DNA of 64,000 nucleotides from Branchiostoma floridae (GCF_000003815.2 NC_049994.1:4948894-5012893); one strand, 5' to 3'; counted from the first letter of the stretch, positions 34,401 through 44,340 are shown. Notes: generated from the letters alone by a model not told the origin. Translations and numbers: made by a program.

Positions 34401-35940
34401 CCACAGAATCTACAACGCCAACCACAATTCCTACAACAGTGTCAACCACAGAATCTACAACGCCAACCACAATCCCTACAACAGTGCCAACCACAGAATC
34501 TACGACAACGCCAACCACAATCCGTACAACAGTGCCAACCACAGCCCCTACAACAACGCCAACTACAACGCCGCCAACCACGTTCCAAATGACAACCACC
34601 ACTATAAGTCTGTGCCCGCAACTATCCCGTCCATCCAAGAATGGTAAGATATATCAAAACCTGATCATGATATCTTCAATACAAGATTTCCACAGCAGGC
34701 TGCAAAATAAACCTTGATATTTTAGGGAGAGGGGAGATTTTGGCGACGCCCCAGGGGCTAGCCTAATAGTATATCATTGCGTCTTTTTTTTTTTCTGAGA
34801 CGTAACACTGATATCTAGAGATCATGAGAAGATACAAATCTTCCTTCCCATATGTAGTATGTTCGGAAATCAGAGTTACGATGGAAATCTCACTTAGTCC
34901 TCATTCTGTTTTAAGATCTTTTTAATGTTAATCTCTTTCGTTCGCAATTTTCTTCTTTTCAAAACAGAGAAAAGCTCTAAGACTAAAAAGAAGCACACAC
35001 AATCTTAGGTTGACATTTTCAATTGAAGTCTCTTGGATTTTTCGATGTTACAAGAAAGTTGTCTTGGCCTTCAGATTTGCGCCAGGCGCTTTGATATACT
35101 TAGAAACTCTTTTGTCTGGTTTCAGTCCCAGACGTGAGTTTTGGCGGAGCGATGGGCCGCCCGGTAGCAGTGGCTGCGTCGAGCCCTTCGTCCTTCGGGA
35201 AAACAAGAGAAATCTTTGTGGTTGATTTCGCCAAAGAACGTATACAAGTGCATGACACAACAGGTGTCCTTAGACGTCGTTTCGTACCGACCGTGCCAGG
35301 CAGACCGAACTATGTCCTGAGACCTTCCGACATCGCCACAGACAACAGGAACAACGTATGGGTTGTCGGATTCAACTACGTCATCAAATACAACCCGTAC
35401 GGAGCACCAAAGCACAAGATTGAGCTAGCAGTAGGGACCCGAGCATACGGCGTCAGTGTTAGCCGTTTTTCCTTCGTTTACGTCTTGGTGCAAAAGATCC
35501 AAGGAGGTGGAACCGAAAATGCAATAATGGTATATACTGAACGGAGCGGTTCCCACTACAAAACGTTGAGCCTTGGTCTGACCACTTCTCGCGGGCCCTT
35601 TTACATCACTGTCGGTGGGCTCATTTACATATCGGATACGTCCAGCGATCAGATAGATGTGTATCGTTCGGATGGCCGCCATCTTGTCAAGTTTGGCGTC
35701 AATGACTTGTGTGGGGTACAGATCAGCAAGCCAAGGGGTATGGGTACGGACAGACAGGGAAACGTTCTCGTCACGAGTGAAGACAACGGGCGGGTGGACC
35801 TGTACACGAGCCGGGGAGAGTTCGAGAGGCACGTCGTGACCGGGCTACAGCGGCCGAAGGCCGTCGCGGCGGCACCGGGCGGCCTACTTGTGGTGATAGA
35901 CAGCTCCCCTCAACCAGTCAAGATCTTCAAGTATGAGTAA
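31419..35940 (+). CDS. Type II membrane protein: TM, Thr-rich stalk, NHL propeller
   Basis: Five exons: 31419-31533, 32217-32368, 33120-33252, 34200-34643, 35126-35940, joined in phases 1, 0, 1, 1 to give 552 residues. Residues 1-56 are cytoplasmic by inference. Residues 57-80 form a strongly hydrophobic helix (IIAIIVLIIVIL). Residues 134-275 are a Thr/Pro stalk with 15-residue repeats (PTTIPTTVPTTESTT), likely heavily O-glycosylated. Residues 282-552 make six NHL-type blades, e.g. EIFVVDFAKERIQVH and GNVLVTSEDNGRVDLY. NHL propellers bind proteins, RNA or ligands; a large extracellular one suggests ligand or matrix recognition. All introns are GT-AG. The ATG has G at +4 but a weak -3. AATAAA lies 122 bases past the stop. 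The gene at 38994-42760 is its tandem paralogue. Confidence 0.85.
31826..32085 (+). mobile_element. tRNA-derived SINE, family 2, in intron 1 of the first NHL gene
   Basis: A diverged head has B box GGATTCGAAGCC. The conserved body TTTTGTGCCTCTGGGAAAAT, ACACGACTTTCCTCAC and GGTACCTGACTCAATTGG follows, as in the copies at 37678 and 58331. The head is degraded. Confidence 0.75.
33253..33690. mobile_element. TIR element GTAACnCTRGTTCACC in intron 3 of the first NHL gene
   Basis: The left end GTAACTCTAGTTCACCTTTA, then TCCGTGGGGTAACC, mirrors the right end GGTTACCCCGCGGATAAAGG, then TGAACCAGTGTTAC. It contains a LINE tail (33467-33520) and an inner inverted repeat GTCGACGAACGGTGGTTTC/GAAACCACCGTCCGTCGAC. 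Its first bases coincide with the splice donor of exon 3. Related ends occur at 51180-51205, 55108-55160 and 57370-57422. Confidence 0.75.
33467..33520 (+). mobile_element. LINE-type 3' tail ending in (ATTC)n
   Basis: GACCTGTACCTAGCCCGTCG then GTACAATAAAGGTCTTTCAT and repeated CATT. Same tail as 8418-8474, nested inside the TIR element of intron 3. Confidence 0.6.
33691..34199. other. Intron 3 remainder, first NHL gene
   Basis: AT-rich with an internal TTTGTTTG run near 33790. A minus-strand frame at 33686-34075 reads through it without support. The acceptor AACCCATAG at 34199 precedes exon 4. Confidence 0.6.
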
Positions 35941-35944
35941 GGAC

Positions 35945-36018
35945 CTAGTCACGTTCGTCGTACGATCGCCGTACGATCGTCCTACTGTCGTCGTACGATT
36001 GCCGTACGATCGTGAATA
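35945..36018. repeat. GTACGATCG tandem/inverted repeat
   Basis: TCGTCGTACGATCGCCGTAC then GATCGT recurs after seven bases as TCGTCGTACGATTGCCGTAC then GATCGT. The units are themselves palindromic. The same motif marks the element at 46555-46825. It lies in the presumed 3' UTR. Confidence 0.75.
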
Positions 36019-36061
36019 GTGGGCTCTCCTCGAGCGAGCCGGTACATATATGTACAAAGAG

Positions 36062-36067
36062 AATAAA
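36062..36067 (+). terminator. Polyadenylation signal of the first NHL gene
   Basis: AATAAA lies 122 bases downstream of the stop codon at 35938-35940. Confidence 0.6.
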
Positions 36068-36098
36068 ATAGATAAAACGTTGTCATTGTACCTTTCTA

Positions 36099-36287
36099 CT
36101 CTCTCCAAGCAGAGGAGCCGGCCTTTTAAGCATTTTCATTCTGAATTCTTAATTTTCAGGTTTTCCTTTTACTTATCAGCCAACTAGGACAAAAAATTCT
36201 GACAAAATAAGAAAGTCCGATAAAAAAAAAAACTAAAAAGAGGTCGCCGTCCTCAACAAGCCGACGCCTAACCTCTGCTTGGAGAGT
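36099..36287. mobile_element. TIR element ACTCTCCAAGCAGAGG, copy 1
   Basis: The left CTCTCCAAGCAGAGG mirrors the right CCTCTGCTTGGAGAG. About 190 bp, AT-rich, no gene. Confidence 0.7.
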
Positions 36288-36314
36288 TTTACCTATCAAA
36301 AGTGGGCATTATGA

Positions 36315-36770
36315 TACTCTCCAAGCAAAGGTTCAGTTCTGGTTATTTTTTACGTGTTTTTATGCGTTTTTATATGTCTGTTTTTTTTTTCGAATGTACC
36401 GTTTTCTGACCAAACGGACATGAAGAAAATCTGACAAAAGAGATCGTGAGATCGGGTGGCACAATCGGCAGCGCGTTAGGCTCAGGCCCAAAAGGTCCTG
36501 AGTTCGAACCCTTCCATGTCACAGATCTTGTGCCGTTGGGAAAGGCACTTTACACGACTTTCTTCGCTTCACTCAAGTGACAATATGAGTAACATTCACC
36601 CGGACTCCTGGAAGAATAGTGACTTATCAAAACCAAACTTAAAACCAAGGGGGTCATTAACCCAAAGCCAGCGACAGATTGTGTAAACACAGGCTACAAA
36701 AGAGAAAGCCCCACAAAAATGCCTAAAAACACATCTAAACATCCTGAGTCTAACCTCTGCTTGGAGAGTA
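36315..36770. mobile_element. TIR element ACTCTCCAAGCAAAGG, copy 2 with nested SINE
   Basis: The left TACTCTCCAAGCAAAGGTT mirrors the right AACCTCTGCTTGGAGAGTA. The interior is split by the SINE at 36448-36670, so this element is older than that SINE. Confidence 0.75.
36448..36670 (+). mobile_element. tRNA-derived SINE, family 2
   Basis: A box TGGCACAATCGG, B box GAGTTCGAACC, then GTGCCGTTGGGAAAGGCACT and TTACACGACTTTCTTCGC. This is a well-preserved head and core. Confidence 0.85.
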
Positions 36771-37677
36771 GAGTGATGAAACGTCTCTAGTTATAGAAAA
36801 GTGAGTACTAAAATCACAATAGAAGACATTGTTCCCGTGGGTAACTACCTTTCCACGTCTTGATACTCAGTGATCTTTTCGTAATTCACTTTAAAAGAAT
36901 CACTTTATCCAAGCGTTTCATGTAATATAAGGCCTATGAAAATTAATATAGTGTTTCTGATGACGTTACTGGCAAAAATTGGGGACTCTCTTTTTTCTTT
37001 TTCTTGATTGTTTTGTAGTTTACAGTGCAAAGTTGGAATGCACATACTGCATATTGCAGTGACATTGTACAATCACAAGTATGTTAATACACCGAACAAA
37101 TAAAAGAAGTACGCATTGTTGTACAGCGCCTTAATAACAGTGTGGAGTACATGGAAACTGTTTTTTTTTTTTAAATTTCATCACTCAGCTAGATGTCAAT
37201 TGTATATTGCCAGCGGTCGACCCATAAAAAAGACTAGGGTTGGCAAGTTTTTATTGTGGGTAGGTCGGATAACTGGAAGTAATAACCTCTTTCCTAAACA
37301 TGTTGAAAAGTTAAAGTTAGACATCCAGGTAATAAGATACGACAAATAGCAGTTAATCAAGAAGCAACTGGATATGATTTTGGAAACGGTCAGAGATTTC
37401 AGGTAATATCCAACCTTTCTTGAGTGACACTGAGCAAGATATGTTGAAGAGCAGGTTTTTACCCCCAAACTATGAATTGATAGTCAGACGCCTACGTCCT
37501 AAACGTTTCCCAAATCATATCCAGTTGCTTGAGTAACTACTATTTATCGTACTCTTATCCTAGACCTAAGCAATTTTAGGCGTTGAAGCAAGTTCATCTA
37601 CTTGTGTGATAAATGAATTACGGTTGCCGTGGCCGTTGATTTTCTGATCAAGTTCACTCGGTTAGAACAGTGTACGT
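36771..37677. other. Intergenic, no gene seen
   Basis: AT-rich. CAACTGGATATGATTTTGG (about 37365) and CCAAATCATATCCAGTTGC (about 37509) are inverted over some 130 bases, a possible short foldback element. Frames at 37116 and 37196 are unsupported. Confidence 0.4.
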
Positions 37678-37950
37678 GGCGTCGTGTGTGGCGTAACTGG
37701 TCGAGCGTTCCGCTCGGAGTCTAGAGATTCGATCGATACTCACTGTGCCCTCGACTTTGTGCCCTTGGGAAAGGCACTTTACACGACCTTCCTCACTTCA
37801 CCCAGATGTATAAATGGGTACCTGACTTCGGTCGGGGAGGTAAAAGGAAAGACTATCTTTACCTTCTGTCTGTACTGTGTATGTGGCACTGTTACTATAA
37901 GTTACAAACTTGAGTGCAGTGCAACATTGTCATTGTCTGTAAAAAAAAAA
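37678..37950 (+). mobile_element. tRNA-derived SINE, family 2
   Basis: A box TGGCGTAACTGG, a diverged B box GAGATTCGATCGA, then GTGCCCTTGGGAAAGGCACT, CCTTCCTCACTTCACCC and GGTACCTGACTTCGGTCGGG. A 162-codon frame over this stretch (37684-38172) is incidental. Confidence 0.85.
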
Positions 37951-38993
37951 ACAGTGTTCGATAAACAACGTGACTTGCCAATTTCTACCCAGATGCATTT
38001 TGTTCACACAGAAACGCTTGTTCACCACTCACTTGAGAGAACCTCTCACATAATCTCCACGCAGATCCTACGGTGGCATAATATAGTATCATATGCTTGC
38101 AAAGGAGTATTTCCTATTTCTACCGGGGCTCCTTACAATCGCCACCCTGACAAAAAATCTTTGGACGCTTAGGCCTTAGGATTAATGAAATCCAATTTTT
38201 GAGGCTTCTCAGGTCGTTGGAAAAAATAGTAGAAATTTGAGAAATATAGACACATAACAGGCTAAAGGAGTTAACTGTCCGAGGAGTATGGTTTGCGACC
38301 AGCTCCCTTCTTTGGAATGTTATTTGGCTATATTTGTCCAATTTCTATTATTCAAAGTAGATTCCCTCACATTATACACATGAGTTGCACTGACAAGTTT
38401 ATATTCCTCGTGCGTTTTGACAAACCAACCATAGCTAAACCCATACCGCCCTACATTTTCACCATTACCAAGAAGCGAGAATAAGGCGAACTTATGTGTT
38501 AGGCTAGAGCTGTGATGCTTCTACATGTATATGTATAAATGTTATGTCTTCGGTTGTGACCTATACCTTAGCTCGGTTGAGCAAGAAATGTACAATAGAG
38601 GTCTTCGATCATTATTGTTCCTGTGACCTGGTAGAGGCTAAAAATTCAATACGGATCTCATACCTCATACGGATACGCAGGTGTGAACCCACCTTAAGTC
38701 TACTCGTACCAGACAGAAAACATTGACAGTCACGTTTTGAATACAGTCTCGTCGACAGCATCAACGGCGTGGGCGTGCGACTCTTCCACGAAAATTGTCT
38801 GCCCAACCGATGCGTCTGTGAACTTCAAACTATCCTACCCACGTAAAAGCAGCAAAAATAGATCTGCATCTCAGACCACAGAACGTTTGGCACTCGGCGG
38901 CACAGTAGCACGTTTGGCACTCGGCGGCTACACTGTCTAGTTCTTAGAATTCTTAGAGTGATTTTGAGCGACAAGACGATATCAGTGCCCCAA
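37951..38993. other. Region upstream of the second NHL gene
   Basis: It holds a LINE tail (GACCTATACCTTAGCTCGGT then TACAATAGAGGTCTTC) at 38557-38617 and a direct repeat of CGTTTGGCACTCGGCGGC at about 38884 and 38911. The promoter of the second NHL gene should lie here; I see no TATA or CRE. Confidence 0.5.
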
Positions 38994-39487
38994 ATGGCGT
39001 GTTCTTTTGACGAGGTCAAAGCGGTGCATGAAAATCAGCGAACAAAGATACCCGCTGTACGTGTGAGCTTCCACCGTCAGAACATAGCTTTACCGCGTAT
39101 TCAACCTTGCGACAACACGTGTGAGGAACCACGACAGACTTGCGACTATACGTACGAGGAACCCCAAGAGTTGTGCGACTGTACGTACGAGAGGCCCCAA
39201 GAGTCACACGACTGTACGTATGAAACGCCTCAAGAGTCGTGCGACTGTACGTATGAAAAGCCTCAAGAGTCGCACGACTGTACGTACGAGAAGCCTCAAG
39301 AGTCGTGCGACTGTATATACGAAAAGCCTCAAGAATCGTGCGACTGTACGTACGAGGAACCCCGACAGACGTGCGACTGCACGTACGAGGAACCCCAGGC
39401 GGTTGTAGTTTCATCGCCATCTGAAGCCTCTCGGGATGTGGAAAGTCAGGAAGGAGCCCTCCATGATCATGAGCCATCGGCACCAGG

Positions 39488-39571
<84 letters not shown>

Positions 39572-42500
39572 TGTATGTGTGTGTGCTAATGTGTGTGTGT
39601 GTACACGTGTTAGTGTGTGTGTGTGTGTGTGTGTATGTGTGTGTGCTAGTGTGTGTGTGTGTGTGCTAGTGTGTGTGTGTGTGTGTGTGTGTTTGTGTGT
39701 GTGTATGTGTGTGTGTGTGTGCTAGTGTGTGTGTGTGTGTGTACATGTGTTAGTGTGTATGTGTGTAAGTTTATGTCTCAATATTCTCAATAGTGTGTGT
39801 GTGTATATATATGTGTTAGTGTGTGTGTGTTAGTGTGTGTACATGTGTTAGTGTGTGTGTTAGTGTGTGTGTGCGTGTACTTTTGTGCTTGTGTCTTTGT
39901 GCATGTGAATGTGCGTGTGTGTATGTGTGTGTGTGTGTGTGTGTGTGAATTTGCATGTGTGTGTGCGTCTGTGTGTGTGTGTGTGTCTGTGTGTGTGTCT
40001 GTGTGTTGCGAGGTAGATAACTCGTACAAATCATACTATTATGTAGAATTATACCGAAAGTATGTGAGGAAATTATGAGTGTAAATTACCTCTCTCCTTG
40101 CTGCGGATTCAAGCCGAAAAGCTTTAGATTTTAAGCCAACAACCGTAACCACAAGACGATGTTGCCACAGTCAAAGTCTACATTAGAAATCTGTCCACAC
40201 AGGTGAAAGACAGGAGGGAGAAAAGTGTTCCGTGGCCTTCACGTTTCCACTGCGCAGTATTGTCGCGACGGCTGCCCTGATCATCGCCATGTTGATCATC
40301 ATCCCTAACGTTACAAGCGTCTCAAACATGGCTGGCAGGATAAGAGCGCATCCAAACACAGAGGTAAGAGGTACAGACAATTAACATTATCACCATGAAA
40401 AAGAAGTTATAGGGGCGTTGTGGTTTATATCACCACTCCAAGCCTCTCGGCACGTATGTGCGTTTTTTTCTTCTTTTCTTGTTCTACCCTGGATGTTGGA
40501 TTGATTCAATAATGAACAAATTATGCAAACTTGGACTTAATTTGCATACGTAATGAGGAAAATCTACATTATCAGTGTTTTCTATTATAGGACTCAAATA
40601 CTTGTAACATATGTAGTTTGTGGCAGGTGGAAAATTAGCAGATTCCAATTATGCAAATAAGTCCTTAATTTGCATAATTAATGTGAAAGTGTACAAATCC
40701 ATCCGACAACAGGTAATAAATGATTGGATTGTCAATATTTTGACCTGTGTAAGTTAGCTAAAGGTGTACATAACCAAGCATAAATAATGCAGATGTGAAA
40801 GTCATTCACATAATCAAAATATTTCGTGGAGGTATGAGGTCTCCGAACTTTTTGGAAACGGCCGAAAATTGATGCGTGCGCGGATGTTATCCATATAATC
40901 AAATTAACATGGCTTTAGGTGTCACGAGGTACCAGCAGGCTCCCTACATCCACAACATCTACATCAGCCGTTGTGGTCAGCCCACCAGCGGTGTCAGGGG
41001 AAGAACTTGGGCAAACTAGAGATGGAACGGTGTCTACTGAGGGGACAAAATGGAGTGAAGCAGGTACAGTGACTATGTTTTTCGATATCTTGCGTAATCT
41101 TACTTATTCGCTTGATTGACGTCTTCAACAAGCTATGCCATCAAGACGTCGCCACATGTTGCAGGTATTGTACCGCCAAAGTACCAGATTCTATTCACTT
41201 ACTGTTTGATGCTATTGTTATACCAATTTTAGGGCCAGAAGTGACTACAGCACCAACGATCTACGCGTCAGAGGCGAACAACGAAGCAGTATCGTGTAAA
41301 GCTGGCATCATGATGTCAAGAGGTACGTTTTTTTTACTCATGCAGACATTTGGAACATCATATTGTACTTTTGTCCCTTAGTACAAAATGACAATGTGTA
41401 GTGAATAATTAATTCTGGTTGGTGAATGGCTGAATAACAAAGTTCTTTATTCACAACCAAGGAGTAACATAACAACGTTTCGATGACTGTCTGTCATCGT
41501 CTTTAGGGCAATAATGGCTGAATCCCTTTACATTTGGGACCGCAGTGTTAGCAGCGACACCTAGCTGCAGTTCAAAGTTTCCCATCATTATTGCCCTGAA
41601 CAAGGAGCTTTTCAACCTCCTTGCCCTGAAGAAGGTGACAGATGGTCACCAAAATGTTGGATGTTACGTTACTCCTTCATTTTGTAGAAAAAGAATTTTT
41701 GTTGTTCAATGACAGTGTGTGACTGTTTCGAACGGCATGATGTTTTTTTTCACCTCCCAAAGCAGGATGGGAATTCTCATATTTAGACAATTGCCTGCTT
41801 GTTTATTCTGTTCCTTGAATATTACTTGTCTTTTTTCTTTCTTTAATGTTCCAGGACATTCAATAGTATTGCATTGTATCCGCTTTAGCATAATGTTTAA
41901 CTTTGGTAATACATGTATCTCATTTGCTTGCAGCAGCTACGGCACTACACGATGAACCTCTGACCAACGAACACCTGGCGGCAGCCGCTATTTCAGTCAA
42001 CTATGAAATTTTTGTAGCTGATTACAACAACACGTGTATCACAGTGTACAACACCACAGGGGCACGCCTTCGCCGTTTTAAAACAGTGGCGCCAAAAGGG
42101 ACCTCAAAATTGGTCCCTTTTCGTCCTGTTGATGTGACTGTGGATGGGGAGGGGGGCCTTTGGGTAGCGGGGCTAAACTATGTGGTCAGATATGACAAAG
42201 AAGGCCAACTTCTTTGTCATATCTTTCTTAGAGGTAGGCTGGCGTATGGGGTTGCTGTCAACAATGAAAAAGATGAAGTTATCATTGTTAACTGTGACGA
42301 GAGAACCGTGGCAACCTCGAGTGGGTGCAGTACCGGAATCTATCGCCAGGACGGTACACTTGTGCGCGGTCGGTTCACCACCGGGCCTAAAATGAACGGA
42401 CCAGGGTATGTAGCTGTGGGGAGGGACGGGTACATTTTTGTGTCAGATTGGTTCGGGGATTCTGTTAACGTTTATGATAGCAACGGGCAGTTTGCCTCTA

Positions 42501-42760
42501 CAATTGGAGGGTTTGAACGCTCTGGTCGGAAGGACAAATTGTCAGAAGGTCCACGCGGACTGTGTGTTGATGGCTCTGGTGATGTAATGGTGTCAGATGT
42601 AGGCAACAATCGAGTTGCCGTGTTCACCAATCAGGGGCATTTCGTGCGTCACGTGATCACTGATATATGCAAACCACGTGACGTGGACGTGGGGCCAAAC
42701 GGGCGCTTATTGGTCATTGTGAGTAATACGAACAAGGTTTACATTTTTTCACACTACTGA
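38994..42760 (+). CDS. Type II membrane protein: YxxP-repeat tail, TM, NHL propeller
   Basis: Five exons: 38994-39486, 40203-40363, 40919-41063, 41233-41322, 41934-42760, phases 1, 0, 1, 1, giving 571 residues. Residues 39-137 are nine 11-residue repeats ([11 protein letters not shown]); eight carry YxxP, with tyrosines at 54, 65, 76, 87, 98, 109, 120 and 131. YxxP is the phospho-tyrosine motif favoured by Crk-type SH2 domains, so a docking role is inferred. Residues 183-201 are the transmembrane helix ([15 protein letters not shown]), followed by an NVT glycosylation site. A short stalk (219-296) leads to six NHL blades (297-571), e.g. [15 protein letters not shown] and [16 protein letters not shown]. 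The ATG has weak context; no upstream in-frame ATG is seen. AATAAA occurs at 43201, beyond a SINE. Paralogue of 31419-35940. Confidence 0.85.
39108..39404 (+). repeat. 33-bp coding minisatellite encoding the YxxP repeats
   Basis: Nine 33-bp units, each with TGCGACTGTACGTACGA-like sequence, in frame inside exon 1. The first unit has Cys where the others have the key Tyr. Single-codon variants (Glu, Lys, Arg, Thr at Y+2) separate the units. Confidence 0.9.
39490..40010 (+). repeat. Long (GT)n tract in intron 1 of the second NHL gene
   Basis: About 520 bp of GT-rich simple repeat starts only four bases after the exon-1 splice junction, broken by CTAG, TACACG and similar interruptions. All long frames here are TG/CA translations. 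(GT)n can adopt Z-DNA and influences splice-site use in other genes. Confidence 0.95.
40096..40172 (-). mobile_element. tRNA-derived SINE fragment
   Basis: On the minus strand CTTGTGGTTACGGTTG and a diverged B box CGGCTTGAATCCG mirror the arrangement at 30925-31003. It lies just upstream of exon 2 of the second NHL gene. Confidence 0.55.
40862..40918 (+). mobile_element. H1 MITE right-end fragment at the exon-3 acceptor
   Basis: CGAAAATTGATGCGTGCGCG, GATGTTATCCATATAATC and ACATGGCTTTAG align with the right end of the H1 copy at 29975-30481 (CGAAAATTAATGAGCGCGCG ... GTGGCCTTAG). The final AG is the splice acceptor of exon 3. Confidence 0.7.
41395..41690. mobile_element. Inverted repeat unit in intron 4 of the second NHL gene
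   Basis: GGAGTAACATAACAACGTTT then CGATGACTGTCTGTCATCG, and GGGCAATAATGG, are mirrored by CATTATTGCCCTGAA, GGTGACAGATGGTCACC and ATGTTACGTTACTCC. This gives diverged inverted arms with a hairpin GATGACAGACAGTCATC. Similar motifs occur in 3' regions of various retroelements; the family is not determined. Confidence 0.5.
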
Positions 42761-42844
42761 TTATCGAATGTCGTTTAGTTGTCTTGTTAGATTATTACAG
42801 CAAACGCCTGATGGTCAGGCCTATTTCTGTATTATTCTGTCGGT

Positions 42845-43045
42845 TTAACAGCCTCTGGTTCCAATCTCTATAAGTTGGTAACGTTAACAGGGAGACCCCG
42901 TTTCAATCCTGGGTAGGGCATCTAGGTTGGGGCTGCACCTATCTTTCGGAAGGGACTGTTAAAATGGAGGTCCCGTGTTGAAAGAGGTTAAGAACGTTAA
43001 ATGGTAAAGGCTAGGAACACCTCTCTGTGTATATATACCCTGCTA
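42845..43045 (+). mobile_element. tRNA-derived SINE, family 1, in the 3' UTR
   Basis: B-box-like GTTTCAATCCTGGGTAGGGC followed by ATCTAGGTTGGGGCTGCACC and TCTTTCGGAAGGGACTG, the body seen (minus strand) at 8476-8694. The head is truncated or diverged. It lies between the stop of the second NHL gene and its AATAAA. Confidence 0.7.
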
Positions 43046-43200
43046 CAGAAACAGCAGGGAACATATACATGTGTACTGTTGCCCTATGTGCCACAAGTAC
43101 TACCATGACTACCGGGTGGCAAAAAAATCGACCTTGGCCTTTATTTTGTCTTCCCAATCATCATCATTTGTCGTCCCAATACCTAACCACTTTATTATCA

Positions 43201-43206
43201 AATAAA
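43201..43206 (+). terminator. Possible polyadenylation signal of the second NHL gene
   Basis: AATAAA, 440 bases past the stop codon at 42758-42760, is the first one I see downstream. Confidence 0.45.
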
Positions 43207-43309
43207 GTCTCAAGTCTCACAAACCAAATATCAACGTAATCCATCAAAAGGATTCTTAAGTTATGATGACCACAAATATCCGGAAAACGTAGAGACACAC
43301 AGAAACACG

Positions 43310-43422
43310 TGCGAGGACACACACACACACACATATATACATACACACCGTGACACAAACACACATACATACACACACCGTGACACACACACACACACAC
43401 CGTCACACACACACACACTTTG
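43310..43422. repeat. (CA)n microsatellite
   Basis: ACACACACACACATATATAC followed by three CACACCGTGACACA-like units. Minus-strand frames here are simple-repeat translations. 43423-44340 shows no supported gene. Confidence 0.95.
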
Positions 43423-44340
43423 TAAAAGTCTGACAATGGTAGCAACATAAACAGCGATCTTATAAACAAAACAAGTCAATTCCAACACCATCTTTGACAT
43501 TTGAATGTCATACCCTCACGAAATGTTGACAGTTTAATTGTCTGGCACACGCGGCAAGTGTTACTATGACAGTATTGCATACAACATGCATACAATCTAC
43601 AAGGGTGTCGCGCCTGGGATTGATATAACACTCTGACTCTGCAGACATATGTAGTTACGTTAGCACCATATGCAGCACTGTACAGTTACAGTGCTTACCT
43701 TGTTTCACTACACATTTCAGGATGTTAGAATGAGAGTTGTTCTTCTTCTTCTTTTAAAGTTTGTGTCTATTGTCAATGAGTCTTTTGTATCAAAATGGTA
43801 TACTGACAAGTGATGTATTCACACCATAACAAGCAAAGGCACACTTGTACAAATTTAAGATTGAGTATTAGCTACTAATGCATAAGAATTTGATTAAATC
43901 ACTTGTTTTAAATTTGATTAGTTTCTACTTGTATTGGACGGTATTGGTGTGATGATGTATTTCAAGGTTTCTATTAAAGTCGGAAATTTAACGATCGAAA
44001 TAGAGTAGAGTAGATTTGTATAAATCTGTTTGGTTCTATTCATTTCAATATATATTTTTGAGCAGAAAAATCTTATTTACGTAAATGCGAATTCTGACAC
44101 GGTCTTTAATGATGATGTCACCAACTTTGCCGAAAAAACAGACAAGTCAAAAATCTCGTCCCCAGTGTACAGTGGTGGGATGGCAAGTTCACCTCGTACC
44201 CAGGTGTCGTCTGACGGTCTGTACCTGAGGAAAGGACAGTGACACTTGGTCATAGTTTGGAAAAGTACAGAATGGATAAATATGAATGAAGCAATTCTAA
44301 ATCTCTGAAAATATGATGTCAAATATCTTTTACTGTATCT

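Noticed and set aside
34183-34638. Minus-strand Val/Gly-rich frame (151 codons)
   Set aside because: It is the antisense of the Thr/Pro stalk exon, whose plus-strand frame joins neighbouring exons in phase.
37684-38172. 162-codon plus frame as a gene
   Set aside because: Its first half is the SINE at 37678-37950; no splice or start support.
39016-39483. Antisense and +1 frames across the YxxP repeats
   Set aside because: They are repeat shadows; only the frame from 38994 joins exon 2 in phase and reaches a membrane helix.
39604-40013. CRISPR-like regular spacing or bacterial operon
   Set aside because: The tract is simple sequence; the window has spliced genes and no prokaryotic signals.
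39495-40078. Val/Cys- and Thr/His-rich frames
   Set aside because: Translations of (GT)n/(CA)n.
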